From Casuarius casuarius (taxonomy: Eukaryota > Chordata > Aves > Casuariiformes > Casuariidae): a DNA stretch of 64,000 nt. The notes under the pieces are model-generated. The model did not search any database. It had not been told where the DNA came from and worked only from the letters and a program-made list of their open reading frames with translations. Position numbers and translations under genes: made by a program. Shown piece by piece: positions 47,624-59,504 of the stretch. Within the stretch, counting starts at the first letter, position 1. Each line of letters starts with the position of its first letter. The stretch is taken from contig PTFA01000024.1 in the NCBI GenBank assembly GCA_003342895.1, forward strand, positions 4,645,505 to 4,709,504, read 5' to 3'.

Positions 47624-47929
47624 CTTGGTGGTATGCAAACCTTAAATACACAGATAGTCAAAATACAGTTGTTTTATTTGTACATATACATACCTTGATA
47701 TGTACTGCTGGAGATCCTCCGTATGTGTTCAATGTGTCTTAGTAATACAAAACGCATTTCCAACACACCCAAAACCTGGAACAAAGGGAGAAAAAAGTCA
47801 TATTAATCATTAACTTTCTGTCATTGCATTTCAGAAGCCTTATAAAAGGAGCAAGACTAACAGCAACATATGTCATCTGTTTTTAAAATAACTAAATCCA
47901 AAGTCTAACATGCTTATTAAAAAAATCCT

Positions 47930-48066
47930 GTGGTGAAATCTGTGCCATGCTGGAGTCAATGGTGAAATCAGGTTTGTGAGTTTATAAACCACAGCATCTT
48001 TTATTAGACCAACTGACAGTTCGAAAAAACAGGCAAGTTCTTCATGGAGCCAGGATTTCACCACTG
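47930..48066. repeat. small inverted-repeat element, old dispersed repeat
   Basis: GTGGTGAAATC (47930-47940) is mirrored exactly by GATTTCACCAC (48056-48066). The pairing continues imperfectly inward (TGTGCCATG against CATGGAGCCAG). GGTGAAATC also recurs directly at 47961. Inside is CTTTTATTAGACCAACTGA. Phrases like GGTGAAATCCTGG and TTGGTCTAATAAAAG are familiar from old amniote dispersed repeats, but I cannot name the family. The minus-strand open frame at 47873-48073 is spurious. Confidence 0.5.
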
Positions 48067-48110
48067 CTTGCACTGCCTCTTTCTTATATTGTTCATATAT
48101 ACGTTCTTTT

Positions 48111-48152
48111 GTGTGTATACGTACATATGTATATGTATACGTATGTATACAC
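48111..48152. repeat. (GT/AT)n microsatellite, near-palindromic
   Basis: GTGTATACGTACATATG...GTATGTATACAC. Its two ends are reverse complements with one mismatch, so it can fold back. Confidence 0.75.
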
Positions 48153-48201
48153 AGTTATTCTACAGTGTAACAGTCATTTCTTTGGGGAGGGGGGAAGGCA
48201 A

Positions 48202-48215
48202 TTTTTTTTTTTTTT
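48202..48215. repeat. poly-T run
   Basis: Fourteen T bases after a G-rich stretch. Confidence 0.8.
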
Positions 48216-48629
48216 AGAATCACCTTTTTCCCTCTCCTCTCACCCTGCCCAGATGCTTGTGCCTTTCTTGTTGTTAATCAGCTAGTAGTTAAGTGTCCTT
48301 GTCAGTAGATTAGCTGGGTGTTTATTTAAACTGAAACACTGGACCTCATGACATCATTGGATTATTCATAAATATCTTATCCAACTAAATATAACTAAAT
48401 GTATTTGGTTATAATGTAGAACTAAAGTCCAAAAGATTGGAGGTAGTCAAAACTGACGTGATGGGAGTCACACCACAGACATCTAAGAATGTTCATAGTT
48501 GAAAACTTTATGCAAATTTTTTTTTTTTAAACTGGCTAGTATTCAAGCTAGGTCAATAGTCCATTATAACACTTTTTACGCTGTATAATCAGCTGACACA
48601 ATTACCTAAAGCTGACAGCCACAGTCTGA

Positions 48630-48869
48630 ATCCCTGCTGCTTCCCGAAGCCCCAAACGAGGTGCTGCTCTACAACCCAAGAGCTCCTCCGCCCGCTCAGC
48701 ATCAGCTGGCACCAAGGACCAGCTCACACGGCCACCGCCACCGTGCCTCAGCAGCAGCATTTTCTTCAGTGGAGACCAAAGAATTGCCCTGGAATCAACA
48801 CCCTTCCCTGCTGACTATATCCAAAGCCTATGGAGGCTGATCCTCTCTGTTTGGCTGTGTTCAAATGGC
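48630..48869 (+). other. GC-richer pocket with 80 open codons; unassigned
   Basis: Between a TGA at 48627-48629 and a TAG at 48870-48872 one + frame stays open without any ATG. The first 150 bases are GC-rich with several CpG (frame text includes SRSPKRGAALQPKSSSARSA). The second half looks noncoding. No domain is recognised and no good acceptor is visible. An exon fragment, a decayed repeat or chance are all possible. Confidence 0.15.
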
Positions 48870-50381
48870 TAGAAGTAAAGGGGATGAAATCAGTCTGGTG
48901 CGTGCACCGCTAAAGCACTGATCATCTCATTGCAGGAGGCCACATGGCCCTACGCCCTCACCACTATACTGAGTTTCCCATTGACTTCAAAATTGGATGA
49001 TTCCACCTGGAACTCTTACAAACTTCCAGTTAAAGCTGTGCAGGTGCACATCAGCTTTGACAGGCTCAAAACAAGGATGTTTCCCCAATAAGACAAATCA
49101 GGGCATGGAAACACTGGAAGACGGATAAATATAGTGGCAATGAATGACCCTCTGTGAAATTATATTTTTTAATATTTAAAATAGGCTTATTTTTTCTGTA
49201 AGTCCATAGGGTTTGGACTTGATGGGAACAAATAATCAGAGCAATTACAAATCTACAGTGTGAACAGGTGGCACTTAAATTGAAACTGTAATAACTTTTA
49301 ATACAAAGGATCCCATCATCTGATTTAAAGATCACAGGAAGAATTATTGCTATGATGATAAAATGAGTATTAAATTAAACAGGCTTATTATTTCAGCTCA
49401 TGTAATGAAAACTTTTATTTATTACAAAGCCATTAAACATAATTCCATTTAATTTGCCTGACTGGTAATCCCTTCCCATGGGACACTCCAAACAAAGCCT
49501 TGGAAACCAAATCACAGTTTTCTGCTATCTTATCATTGAGAAATCCCTTTACGCATGGAGATACAACACATATATCTATAAGAATAGTGGCTTTTAAACA
49601 GAACATTTGCAAACTGAAAGACACACACTATCCTTTATGAAATACAAACAGAATCTCTTGAGGCATCAGGGCTGCACAAATTAAACTTCACAAATAGTAG
49701 GACTACTTTAAAAAACTGGTAAGAAAAGAAAACTCAAAACCAGTGGTCTGGCTCCCCAGGCTAAAAAAAATCTGCTTTTCAACTATTTTCACACGTGATC
49801 AGTGTGAAAAACAGCTTCATTAAAATAGTTGGAAGATAGCATCAATTTGATATTGTATTATTTCATGGTTTTATTACATGCCACCACATCCTGGACTGAG
49901 GCACTTGACAAAAGCAAGGTGCAGCAAACCTACAACTGTATCCACCCACATATTTTAACAGCACTGGGCATCTCTTCATTTCTCAGAAAACAGAAAAAAA
50001 AAAGGTGAGTTATTGCAGTCTGGAAATCAGGAGACATGTAGAGACCTGAGATGTCTAACTAGCACTTCCTGTCCTACATTCACTTTTACAACCCAAGGAA
50101 AATATATGAACAGTAGGTGCACTAAAACCTGACTTCTAACTGGAATTAAAAGTGACACATCACGATGGAAGTTGCACTGCATCTCTAGTGTAAAAGCTAA
50201 GATTGTTTTTGTTCTTTAAGCAGAGATTTGTTGGGTTTATTTACAGAGAAACTATATCTTTGCTTAAGGACAGCACTTTCTCATGGAAATTCCAGAGGAT
50301 TTACTAGTATGTGTGTTACTAATTTCATTTTAACTCATACTGATTTATGAAGCCATAGAAGCCTTTNAACATGATAATGCA

Positions 50382-50397
50382 CAAAAAAAAAAAAAAA
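50382..50397. repeat. poly-A run (about A16)
   Basis: Homopolymer close to the single N at 50367, so possibly a sequencing-quality problem. Confidence 0.85.
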
Positions 50398-51456
50398 GAA
50401 GAAAATTATATTCCAATCTATTCATCTCTTTCCACATGAGATTTAACACAAATGTGTCAATGCAGTGCTTTTTTGTACAATAATTAAATGAAAACATTTA
50501 TAATGTAAAAATTGAATCTTTAAATCTTTTACATGAAAGAAAAGCCAAGCTTCACAGTTTTTTTCTAGAAATCATCATCCATCATTAATTATATACTATT
50601 GACTGCTGTAATAAAAATATTCTCAATGCGTAAATCAGTAGTATAAATGATCAAAAAAAATGTGACTTGTCTCAGGTTTCTGACACTGTGTATAGAAAAA
50701 ACTTGGTTTAAAAATCATATTTCACCTTCCCTTAAGAATATATTCCTTTGAGAACGTGTGCAGGACTGCTGCTGCTGCTGAATTACAAGCTTGGAATTTG
50801 TCTTAAAAGTCCTTCTTCCACTGGAATATTTATTTCTACCATGCACTATTATTCTGAGTACTGGATAGTTTCTTCCTATATAGTTACGTACTGGGAATGT
50901 GAATGCAAGTTTGTTTATAGCCTGCAGGAGTTCAGCAAGTGTTTCTGAGAAAGAAGAATAACAGTCCTTTTGGCAGAAGAACATCATGGCGTTTTGCAGC
51001 AGATGTAATAAATCTAGATAATAGCTGAACAGCGCATTCTGGAGTAGAGAGTCTTTCTAAACGGACCTGTCCTATGGGAATGGGCACAATGTTTTGTTAA
51101 AGCTGTCTCATCTTTCTCCTCAGTTATTTAGGGTTGATTTCTTTTGAGGATTCTACACAAAACGAAGATTCTACTATAAAATTACGAAATCTGTTTGCCT
51201 ACATTGCTAACTGGGGAGGCTGCATCAGCTACTTTGTTCAAATGCATGTTAGAATGAATATTTCAGAGAGAAAAGTATGTTTACCATTATATCAAAATGG
51301 AAATAGGAAGTTTATTGACACCTCACAGAGGGGAACATTAAACCTTTATTTCCTGGCTTCTGTTTTGTTTAAATTTGAAAAATGTTAGGTAAACACCATG
51401 ACTGGCTGTGTTCTCATAACGCAGAAGAGTAATGCTTTGTTTTATTTCAACCATAA

Positions 51457-51470
51457 TTTTTTTTTTTTTT
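51457..51470. repeat. poly-T run (T14)
   Basis: Homopolymer. Nothing attached. Confidence 0.85.
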
Positions 51471-52742
51471 ATTGTTCCAGCTGTTTTTGATTTTGTAACT
51501 TGGGAGTGGTTTTGCTAATGGCAGTCTTCCCTCAAGGCTAACATTTTACTCCATAAAATAACTACACAGATAAGCCGTGTAACACTGATTTTAACATCTG
51601 AAGATGTCTTCACTTAAGTCTGTGAAAGAGAGACTACAGAAAGATCTTGCAGTCCAGGAATAAGATTCTATTCCCAAGCCTGGGAGGTATTTGGTATCCG
51701 ATCTTAAACAGGATACTTCAATTTCGTTGTGTCTCTGTTAGTCTAGCAGTAAAATTGAGATATTGAAATTTTTTTTTATGGTCTGCTCTCTCTGTGAATC
51801 TGTCCCATTATCCAGTGTATGCAAGTACTTCTACTGATTTGCATTTGAGCTAAAGGTTTTTTTTTTTTCAAAATCTGTCTCAACACTGTAAACATACGCT
51901 TTTTTTCCACTTTCCATTGAGAAAATATTTTACACACTGTCATATATTGTGCTATATCCTATATAGATGAAAGGTAGGAAAATATTTTTCAGTACTTGTA
52001 ATCACAGTACTTAACCACCAACAGAAAAATAAAATATAAACATACATAACACAAAATAGATGTACCAGGTCATAGCTACCAACACTTATGGAACAGTTCC
52101 TGGGTTTTTAAGTGGAAAGATACCATTTCTCTAATTTTTGAAGTGCAGAAATAAAGTACAGAAAGTATGCTTTTTTACAAAGTTATGTAAATAAAATCCA
52201 AATGGCTCACACTCAAAATGGTCTTATTTAATCTTTTATCTGTTAATCGAAGCCTCAATACATTTGAGCAGGTGAACTGCAGGACCAAGATGCAAGTCAC
52301 TGTAATGTTTACACTAAAACGTTCTCAAGGTAAAATGAATACATTTAAAAAAATGACTGCACGTGGTCTTCAAAATCAACTACAAGGAATATGACAATTT
52401 CCTAGAGGCAGTGATTCTATTTATTCTATATTAAAATCTTTTACAATAAATCATAACTAGTATCATTCTTTTTCCCCCTAATATTTCTTGATAATACATG
52501 TTCTGGCAGAATAGTCAAAATAATATATCTTATTTGTCTACGTTTCTTTAAAACACTAGTACTATCGCAGCTAAAGTACACTGTTACTTGAACAGAATTA
52601 AATTGCTTGCAGTGTGTTTGATTTTTCTTTTAATGACTCTGTTACTTTCTGCAAAATTGATGGTCGTTCCATAAAATCTTTTAATAGTCTGAGATCTCTG
52701 CCTCTTAAAAGCTTTCCTAACTGTGGATTTGTGCTTTGGAAG

Positions 52743-52796
52743 ATATTTTATTGTATATTCTACTTACAAATTACAAATTATATTTTATTGTATATT
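52743..52796. repeat. 17-bp perfect direct repeat, period 37
   Basis: ATATTTTATTGTATATT occurs at 52743-52759 and again at 52780-52796. Confidence 0.8.
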
Positions 52797-53290
52797 TGAT
52801 TCATCCTGCTTTTAGGCTATCATTGCTAACAATGTTTGCTCAATAGATTTATATAGGATTCTAACAGCAAAAATATAATTAGAGAGTAGAAAAGGGGTTT
52901 CTTCTTCTGTCAGAGCCAACCTGCTAACCAAGCACTTTGCCAAGTCTTATATTTGCTTTATTTCTCTATTCACTAATTTTACTCAGAATAATCAAAAGCT
53001 AGCTCTCATAAGCTATTTGCCTGATGAGTGTCTTTCCTTACCTTCCTTTTAGGAAAATCTTTAATTCAATATTTTCCATCTCCAGTAATCTAAATTAAAT
53101 GACCATTTCCCCCAAGCATCCTATGACCTCCACTTTTCTTCAATAGAACTCTGGAGAAGAGAATTTTGCCCCAAATTGCTTGCTCCAAAGAGAAACAAGA
53201 TACCTTGCTAAAATTTAAGAGAACTGCATACACTCAAGAGATCTGTGGGAGGGGATCTCCTTTGGAAATCTAAGTTTAGGTGGCAAAAGT

Positions 53291-53319
53291 CAAAAAAAAA
53301 CAAACCAAAACAAAAAAAC
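53291..53319. repeat. CAAA-rich simple repeat
   Basis: A-rich tract with regularly spaced C. Confidence 0.75.
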
Positions 53320-54299
53320 CAGACTTCTGGCTTATGCTCCTCCAACAGAGAAAAAGACAACAGCCTTAAATTTTAAAAAAGTTTAATAAGTTTTCTGGTA
53401 TGTATTCCATCCTGTCTGGCCAAAACAGTTCATTTCACAGCATAACAAAACACTAGTTCTGTTGGTACACTGGGGAAGTGCTGGTATCAAAAATAAAGAA
53501 AATTTGACTCTCTGTTTTCTGTTTGCTTGTAATCAGATTCACTAATCTCTGCGCCTTCAGGCATTTGGCCTTTTTTCCCCCTCAAGCCTCTTATTTCAAG
53601 CAATAAACTTGGCTTTTAGAATTTTTCTCTTGTAATAAATACAGACATTTCTGTAAAACACTAAAAAATAGGTGACAGCAGATCCTGGAGAAGTTTATCG
53701 GATAGTGACTGCCAATGCTTAACTATTTCCTCTCACCATATCCCCACTGGGTGCAAGCAGGCATGCAAAACCCATCCTACAAAGCCAGTGGGACAATTTA
53801 TAACGTTTCTGTCCATCGAATATTCCCTGAATTTTCCTGAATTTGAGAACTGCCACACTCCCTTACAAGTTTTCCTCCAACATACATATGTACGCAGATT
53901 TTGCAGACACTCTGACAGTTCTTGTGCCTGTGATTTCCAAGATCCAAGCTTCATTCATTTTTATTTGGAAAACAAATACGCTTCCTGTCTTATCCTGCAT
54001 AAAGCAATTTAGATTATTTTAATTTTGAATGTCCGGTGGTTAAGCCACTCCAAACACTGCTTTTACAGAAAAAGACACAGGACGAGCTAGATGAAAACAC
54101 AAACCATTATCATCTGATAGCTTGGTGTCCACTGCTTAAGCTGGTTCTGTCCTTAGCTGTTAAACAACACAGTATTTTTATTTCTTTAGCAACTAAAGAC
54201 CAGGATATATGAGTACGGGGACAAAGCAAGCCTTTAAAAGGTGCACCTAGAGCACTTTTGGGACAAGATGTAAAATCAGAAACACAATGTTCCATACTT

Positions 54300-54671
54300 C
54301 TAACTGCTTTTGCAGAGAAACTCTTTTTCATTGCCCACGTGACGTGCCACGAGATGGGCATCCATGGTTCTTTCAGATTCAGGGCTTAGCTGCACTGAAC
54401 TCGAGAGATCATCATTTGTCAAGTGTGGGTCTGTGGTGTCGCTTCTCCTTTGCCTGGACTTGTCGATCATGGGGCTGTTAGAGAGTGCACCCCCAGGCTG
54501 CAGCAACCCCACAGCGTGGTGGCTCCAGCCGTGGTGCAGCCGGGGTTTGTTAATGCCTGGGGAGCCCCCAGAGCAAACGCCTCTTCTATGGGCTGCACCA
54601 TCCAGAGTCCCACGCTTGCCTGTGTGGTGCTTTTTCACATTAAATGCGAAAAAGCTCTCAGAAGAATACAT
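54300..54671 (-). other. 123-codon open frame in a GC-richer pocket; unassigned
   Basis: ATG at 54671, stop near 54300. This is among the longest ATG frames of the window and coincides with a local GC rise. The text has low bias (for example SRQRRSDTTDPHLTNDDLSS). A + frame (54364-54732, 122 codons) overlaps it fully, so at most one can be real. No family is recognised. A CACGTGACGTGCC element (E-box and CRE-like) lies at about 54336-54350. Confidence 0.15.
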
Positions 54672-55303
54672 TTCTACAATAATTAGATCCTACAAAAGTG
54701 AGACAAGTATATTCTTCCATGTGGCAATTTAATTTTCAATTTCTCTTTTTAAAGGCAAAGGCTCAATGGCTGTGTTAGGCGTGAAAATCAGAAACACAAA
54801 AGAGCTCTTAGGTCATCTCACCCATTCCCAGAGAGCACAGATGATTCCTTCCAGAACACACCTGATTGCTTTCCTTGATTTGTGACTTGCTTTAAAATGA
54901 TAAGATTGATGGGAAGACTTCCTTTCACAGCTTATTTGATAGTCTTACAAAGTGCCAAGAAAAGTTTCTTCGTAATCAGACTAAATTTTCATATTCTCTG
55001 TGTCAACTTTCTTTTTCCTCTTTTGGTGTTTGCCACATTTGTACATTTACAGAGTATTAAAATATTAATTAGTTATATAACTGTATTATTTTCAGGGTCC
55101 TGAAAATATTTTCTTTAATAAATGGGGACTCCTAAATTGAAATATTTGACTTGCATTGTGGATCCAAATCCTAGTGAACTCAGAGATCAACAAACACAAA
55201 AATGCAAGAATTGCTGAGGGAGTTCAGAGAAAGGACAAGCTGAAGAGTAAAGCCCATGAGAAATCTCAACATACAGGCATTATTAGAGGCCAGAAGCACT
55301 TAC
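54672..55303. other. noncoding sequence
   Basis: Nothing is recognised. Confidence 0.5.
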
Positions 55304-55378
55304 CAGGACATAAATAACTATATTCATTTCTTCTTTTAAAAAACAAGACTGTACAGCATGTCTGGCACAGAGATCTGC
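55304..55378 (-). other. exon-like segment on the minus strand, 25 open codons
   Basis: The minus-strand acceptor CCCATGTTGGCTGCAG leads into 55378. A near-consensus donor, CCTG|GTAAGTGC, follows 55304. The length is 75 nt, phase 0 to phase 0, with 25 open codons (ADLCARHAVQSCFLKEEMNI and onward). The acceptor is of middling strength. It is in phase with the upstream candidate 57920-58022. Confidence 0.2.
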
Positions 55379-56762
55379 CTGCAGCCAACATGGGAATCCT
55401 GCAGGACTTTCAAACACTGATATTTTCATCAGATACTGAATAAAAGTGTAAAAAGACATCTTTACAGAAGTGTGAAATATATATGAATAATTCATACACC
55501 TAATATAAAGTAGGGCCACATTTTTAAGGCACTGTTCTTGGTCCTGTTTAATCTAAGGGCTAAATGACTGTCGAGTTCGGTAACAGCAGATTTGGCCCCA
55601 AAGGAAAAATTCTTAAAACTAGTCTAGTTAGTGGAATTTCCATCTACATTTTGTCACCAAAATCTGAAGCGCTTTTTTGAGAACCTCAGCAATGGACCAA
55701 ACCAGTTCTGTAGATGCCTACAAACCATTTCAAGTTTAAACTTTTAGGAACTCCAACACAGAAATATATGGCCTCTGTGTACAAAACATATTAATTTGTT
55801 CTGGGCACTTAAAATGAAATGAAATTTGAATGCATGAATAACTTCCTGCTATCTTGCTATATTACATGACAGCTGGGTATTTGAATCTAGTTACTCTAGA
55901 GAGTTGAAATCGCACAAAACTGCTTCTGTGCTACACATTTAAAATGTATTCTCTCATCAGATGGTCCACAATGTTTCCCAGAGGAATAATGGTGATATGG
56001 AAGATATACAGCCTGGTAGTCCCATATCTGCATGAACAATAAAGTTCAACAAAAAATAAAAGACAGATTAATTTCTTTTTGCAGAAATTGCAGGGACTCA
56101 AAAAGCAGGTGTGCTCAAGATAAAGCACATAGGCTGAAGTGAAGAGATCACCGAGAACAATACAGGCAGGAGAAACACAAAGGGTTAATACCGGCTATAA
56201 CATTTATGAAGAAAAAGAGAAAAAATGATAGACTCAAGAGTCTCAGGTAATGGTAAAAAGCAGCAGCACAAAAGAACATGTCTATAGCAATACTTATATT
56301 ATGCAACATACTAGTCATACATACTCAGCTTTTCAGTATTAGTAGCTGCTCAGACTGCAAAGGTATCAATTACAGATACTAGTATGAAAAGCAACTAAAA
56401 GACAATTAAGCTCAAAAAAGGCAGAGATAAATGCTCTCTCTAGTGATGAAAGAATATGAAGTGGACGATTATGGCCCCAAAAGAAAATGGCACCCTGAAG
56501 CTTCCAGTTATAGGAAAAATGAAGGCAGAGACAATTGTTTAAACTGAGTTACAAAGACGATGAGAATCATACAAGCTCACACTGTGTCCACTTTCCAAAC
56601 CTCTAGTGCAAACACTTTCAGGTGACAGAGATTTCTTTTACTGGTTTATCCCAACCTCGCAGAAACGCACGTCATTCCTAACCCAGGGATATGGATTCCA
56701 CCAGAGCAGAAATAGCTATTGGGGACCTGGGAAAGAATCAAAGATGACAAATGGGAAACATA
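55379..56762. other. AT-rich noncoding sequence
   Basis: No gene is recognised. GCAGATTTGGCCCC at 55586-55599 again resembles an edge of an old dispersed repeat. A 6+2+6 palindrome AGACTCAAGAGTCT is at about 56230. Confidence 0.45.
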
Positions 56763-56793
56763 TTTATATTTCTATTTTTAATAGAAATATAAA
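56763..56793. repeat. perfect 14-bp inverted repeat, 3-nt loop
   Basis: TTTATATTTCTATT (56763-56776), TTT, then AATAGAAATATAAA (56780-56793). Confidence 0.9.
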
Positions 56794-56984
56794 CTATTTT
56801 GCTGCAAAGAAAGCACAAGGAGAAGGAAGCAAGGGCAAGGAAAACTCCAGAGGAAGAACCTCAGCAGAAGGAGGCAGCAGCCCTCTCTTCATGGAAACTT
56901 TCCTCAATTTCTGCTCGCTCCATTGACTCTTGCCTTTACAGGGAAGAGCATGTGGGAGTCTGTGGACAAATGGGAATATCACCA

Positions 56985-57037
56985 GATGTGATATAACTGG
57001 AGCTGAGGAAAGCATTTGATAAAGTGCCTGAGGAAAT
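56985..57037 (+). mobile_element. LINE reverse-transcriptase fragment (CR1-like)
   Basis: One frame reads LELRKAFDKVP (codons 56997-57029), which matches the reverse-transcriptase motif A region of CR1-type LINEs (typically LDFSKAFDTVPH), including the catalytic aspartate of AFD. An in-frame TAA just upstream and a TGA after it show that the copy is dead. The nucleotide resemblance extends about 53 bases. The extent of the element on either side is unclear. Confidence 0.6.
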
Positions 57038-57919
57038 CTGACTTAAAAAAAAAGTTAGAGTTATCTGGATGTGAACCAGTCTTACACGAACTAAAAACTG
57101 CCCAAGGGCAAGGCAAGTACAAGTACAAAAGAGGTACAAGGGGTGGTGCTGCCTGGCCTGTGGAAGTCTTGATTTGTAACAAAGAGCCAAAGGAAAAAGG
57201 TAAAAGTAGTACATTAAATAACAGCTCATACAGTATTAAATTAAGAAGAGTTATAGTTATCAGAAAGGAAAAGAAGTAAAAGCAACGAAAGGAGAAAGAT
57301 GGGTACAAAACATCAAACATTCAAAAGGAAGGCACAGAAATGTATTCTGAAGGACATATATTCTAAAAGCAGCAATTACATTTGATCATTGCACATCAGC
57401 TTACTTGCATGCATTTTCAGTGGTATATGATGCCAAAAATTTTTTTCAGGATCACATCACAGGCCAGTGATGCGGCAACCTTCCTCTGTTTCACAATTAG
57501 AAAAATTTATACAAACGGGGTTCATGGGAAGTTTCTCTCCATAGGAATGACCCAGATTAAACAACTGATTATTGGACCTATCATCTGAATTAAAAATGTG
57601 CCAAGTGCAGTCTCTATAGAAAGCTGGAGATCACGCCAACAAAATGTACGCATAATGAGTATCTGCAGCTATATTCAACAGGTGTGTATTGGGAGAGCAT
57701 GCATAATACAAAGTGAACAACAAATTAGGAAATGGCAGTCAGCCAACAAGCTGACATGATATTTTCCGTTTGATGAAAGTACCCAAAATTTGACCAAAAG
57801 AGTTTATTGAAAGAAAATCGCAAATACAGTTTCCTCTGCCTCCCCAGAAACAGCAAATTAAAATACATTATGTCAAGTTAATCCCGTTGGATCTGTAAGC
57901 AGATCGAGGAAATACTTAC
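57038..57919. other. noncoding sequence, perhaps more LINE remnant at the start
   Basis: The first 150 bases are purine-rich and may belong to the same decayed LINE. Nothing else is recognised. Confidence 0.4.
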
Positions 57920-58022
57920 AGAATTTTGCAAAAGTCTATAAGAAGTTGGTGTGAACCCTGGTTTGCCAAGTCCCAATTTTGGGGGAGGAGTCTTCTCCAA
58001 GAGCCTCAAGCAAGGGTCCAAC
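57920..58022 (-). other. exon-like segment on the minus strand with consensus donor
   Basis: The minus-strand acceptor CTCTCTTCAGATTCCTTTGTAG leads into 58022 by way of two usable AGs. The donor ATTCT|GTAAGTATT after 57920 has a perfect intron side. The length is 103 nt. One frame is open throughout, entered after two bases and leaving in phase 0 (LEKTPPPKLGLGKPGFTPTS within it). No family is recognised. It is one of the better-defined exon candidates here. Confidence 0.3.
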
Positions 58023-59504
58023 CTACAAAGGAATCTGAAGAGAGACACAATTAACTCCACTGCACAATGACAGTTGTGTGTCTTGTATGGATTTCACTTA
58101 CAGAAATCTCCACTGACAATTTGAACTTCAAAATGAGCAACACCACCACAGGGGAGAAGTGCATTTCTAAGACAGCAATAATACATAGAACATACTGAAT
58201 ATCTTGTGCTACTCAAGGTAAAAAAATGCATCTCCAGATGGCCACAGAAATGCTAACAAAAGACTCTCAACCTATGAATCTCATAGTCTGAGAATTAGGC
58301 AAGTATTTTAAAGGCTTATCTATATCTAAGACACTGAATTGCAATAGAAATGATTTCATCCAGCTTCTATTTCTGCTGCAGATTTCTCACATGACCTCTG
58401 TCAGATCATGTGTGATTTTCTACAAGTAAAATTCACCAAAATAACAACATCAACCCAATAGGGTTTCTAGTACTGTATCTAGAAGGGTCAGCATATTTTG
58501 AAACAGCTCTTTCCTGATGCTTCATGTTTCTTCTGCAGTGACTGAAGGACAAAAAACACTTTTCTCCAAAGTAAAAGCTTCCCCATAATTACACCAATTC
58601 ATTTCCTCATGCAGATGAGCCTTCAGTATTAGAACCCTGAATCAGCACATTGAAGCTAATTTTTTACTTTCTGTGTGGGACTGGTCTGTTCACAAAACTG
58701 TCCCAGATTAAAGCTGTGATTTTACACTGATTTAACTAAACCAATATAAAATTGAGAGCAGCTATGTTTAATGTTTTGTGTAGGATTCACTTCTTTCAAG
58801 AAACTTACAGGCACAAGTGCAACAAACACGATCTATTTCAAACGACTATAAGAAAACCCATTCGCTTCTTGCATTGCATCTATTACCTAAACTGCTCTTA
58901 TCCAATCTTTTTCAGCTTGGCTGTGCACTGAGAGTTTTAGAGTTGTTTTCAAGCGAACAGAACAGTACCTGTATTTTAAGAAATGCTGTAGGAGTCAAAA
59001 CTCTGCCCCACTGAAATGAATACGAGTTTGTCCAACAACACTCAAAATTCATTTTTTAATGAAGAATTCATCAATCTTTCCTGATCAGATGTGGACCCTA
59101 GGCCTTTCTCCTCATTCTCTTTACCTAAACGTAATCTACCGGGCAGAAAATTCTAATATTAAGGTCACCCTCGCATTCTAAAGCATTTTCATATGACGTT
59201 GATATTCCCATAAACTTGTCTGTGATTATGGAGAAAGCAATTTATTTCTGTACACAGATGTGAACTACCCATCTCTTCTGTGGTCATTTTCTTTATTAGG
59301 GCAAAACTAAAAGGGCATTTACTCCTGTAACCCTACTGGTCAGCCGGTCTTTAAGTGCCACCCTAAACTGAAACAAAGGCTGGGACAGAAAAGTGGGCTG
59401 CAATGGCGTTGCCCCTCTTGGGGACTACAAGTCTCTCTACTGTTTTAGCTGTAGCATCAATCCATTCCCACATGTACCTTTGAGCACCTGGTAAAGGACA
59501 CGCT
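58023..59504. other. noncoding sequence
   Basis: The segment 58996-59033 (CTCTGCCCCACTGAAATGAA...) resembles an old amniote dispersed repeat (AATTCTGCCC...CTGAAATCAATGGG type). Nothing else is recognised. Confidence 0.45.

Larger units (their letters stand above)
48873..54299. other. long AT-rich noncoding stretch
   Basis: No gene or transposon is recognised. Simple runs lie at 50382-50397 (A16), 51457-51470 (T14) and 53291-53319 (CAAA-rich). A (CTG)5 run is at about 50766-50780 and an N at 50367. A 17-bp direct repeat lies at 52743-52796. Open frames of 60-90 codons show no domain. Confidence 0.5.

Noticed and set aside
56606..56926. 106-codon + strand open frame
   Set aside because: It runs across the AT-rich hairpin at 56763-56793 and a purine-rich stretch, overlaps other frames, and matches no family.
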